Source: Chloroflexota bacterium (lineage in GTDB: Bacteria > Chloroflexota > Dehalococcoidia > UBA3495). Taken from it: DNA of 6,010 nt. The notes beneath the pieces are model-generated. The model made no database searches. It was not told the origin of the DNA and saw only the letters and a program-made list of their open reading frames with translations. Below, one piece after another: positions 5,616 to 6,010 of this stretch (positions are counted from its first letter, which is position 1; each line of letters opens with the position of its first letter). The position numbers and the translations under genes are program-made. The DNA is taken from positions 1-6,010 of the forward strand of contig JACZXN010000122.1 in NCBI GenBank assembly GCA_022571575.1, read 5' to 3'.

Positions 5616-6010
5616 CTAAGAGAATTCGCCGAAAATCCCCGCCATGGCTTGCACCCTTTGGAGGTCCAGGGGATTTGTGATGACGCCGTCCTTTTTTAGG
5701 CTGGTGCCAATAGTCGCACCGTCGGCGATGGCCAGAAGGTCCCCGGCGTTGGACTCGGTGACGCCGCTGCCCACCAGGATGAATCCATCTGGCATTTTTT
5801 CCCGGACGGCCACCAGGTCGGTGGCCAAGGTGGGTAACCCCGTGGCGGGCCCGGAGATGATCAGCCCGTCGGCCATACCTCGGGTGGCCGTCTCCCGGGC
5901 CATTAACCCCAGATCGGTTTGGCCCAAGGGTGCGGCGTGTTTCACCAACACGTCGGCCAGGATCTTGATGTCAGCACCCAGATATCCCCGCCGCCTCAAT
6001 GTATCGAAGG
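5616..6010 (-). CDS. BtpA/SgcQ family protein, C-terminal part
   Basis: The visible 130 residues are the C-terminal half of a BtpA/SgcQ-family TIM-barrel protein (usual length about 260-280 aa). Diagnostic segments are IKILADVLVKHAAPLG, then GMADGLIISGPATG (barrel strand and loop), and ILVGSGVTESNAGDLL followed by ADGATIGTSLKKDG, which form the phosphate-binding-like end of the barrel. The frame stays open to the window edge (FDT precedes the TTG at 5999-5997), so that TTG is internal and the gene continues to the right. BtpA was named for photosystem I accumulation in cyanobacteria and SgcQ lies in an E. coli sugar cluster, but most relatives in non-photosynthetic bacteria have no known role. 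The stop is TAG at 5618-5616. The terminator at 5471-5500 is on the same strand downstream. Confidence 0.9.
   Translation of the reverse strand, partial: FDTLRRRGYLGADIKILADVLVKHAAPLGQTDLGLMARETATRGMADGLIISGPATGLPTLATDLVAVREKMPDGFILVGSGVTESNAGDLLAIADGATIGTSLKKDGVITNPLDLQRVQAMAGIFGEFS

Noticed and set aside
5997..5999. TTG as the start of the BtpA-like gene
   Set aside because: The frame stays open to the window edge, and the family N-terminal half is missing, so the TTG is an internal Leu codon.

Overview
The window is a GC-rich bacterial chromosomal segment with six protein genes and no RNA genes, insertion sequences or CRISPR. Two genes, one at each end, are cut by the window edge. Nearly all the genes encode flavin-, PLP- or nicotinamide-dependent metabolic enzymes. 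This mix (a two-domain-type FAD-linked 2-hydroxyacid oxidase, an LLM-class flavin oxidoreductase, a class III transaminase and a beta-hydroxyacid dehydrogenase) would fit a heterotrophic Chloroflexota lineage such as SAR202/Dehalococcoidia, or another GC-rich soil or marine bacterium. That assignment is inference from gene content only; no marker gene is present.

Layout: (1) 1-496, minus strand: N-terminal 165 residues of an FAD-binding (PCMH-type) oxidase. (2) 497-654: a divergent intergenic region with a 15-bp palindrome, several AATCGG-like half-sites and weak candidate promoters for both directions. (3) 655-1539, plus: LLM-class flavin-dependent oxidoreductase starting at TTG. (4) 1591-2970, plus: class III PLP-dependent aminotransferase, 51 bp downstream and probably co-transcribed. 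(5) 3153-4055, plus: NAD(P)-dependent beta-hydroxyacid (3-hydroxyisobutyrate-type) dehydrogenase after a 182-bp gap. (6) 4190-5452, plus: HI0933/YhiN/BaiN-type flavoprotein. (7) 5453-5615: a convergent intergenic region with a rho-independent terminator serving the minus strand. (8) 5616-6010, minus: C-terminal half of a BtpA/SgcQ-family protein.

The first four genes could form a catabolic unit. The transaminase would turn an omega-amino compound into a semialdehyde (or make a keto acid), the beta-hydroxyacid dehydrogenase would interconvert semialdehyde and hydroxy acid, and the flavin enzymes would oxidise related acids or substrates. The substrate cannot be read from the sequence. The HI0933-type and BtpA-type genes look like unrelated neighbours.

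I found no clear new system. The best leads are the operator-like repeat cluster between the divergent flavoenzyme genes and the transaminase/dehydrogenase/flavoenzyme grouping. Long antisense reading frames across these genes look like products of high GC and not like genes.
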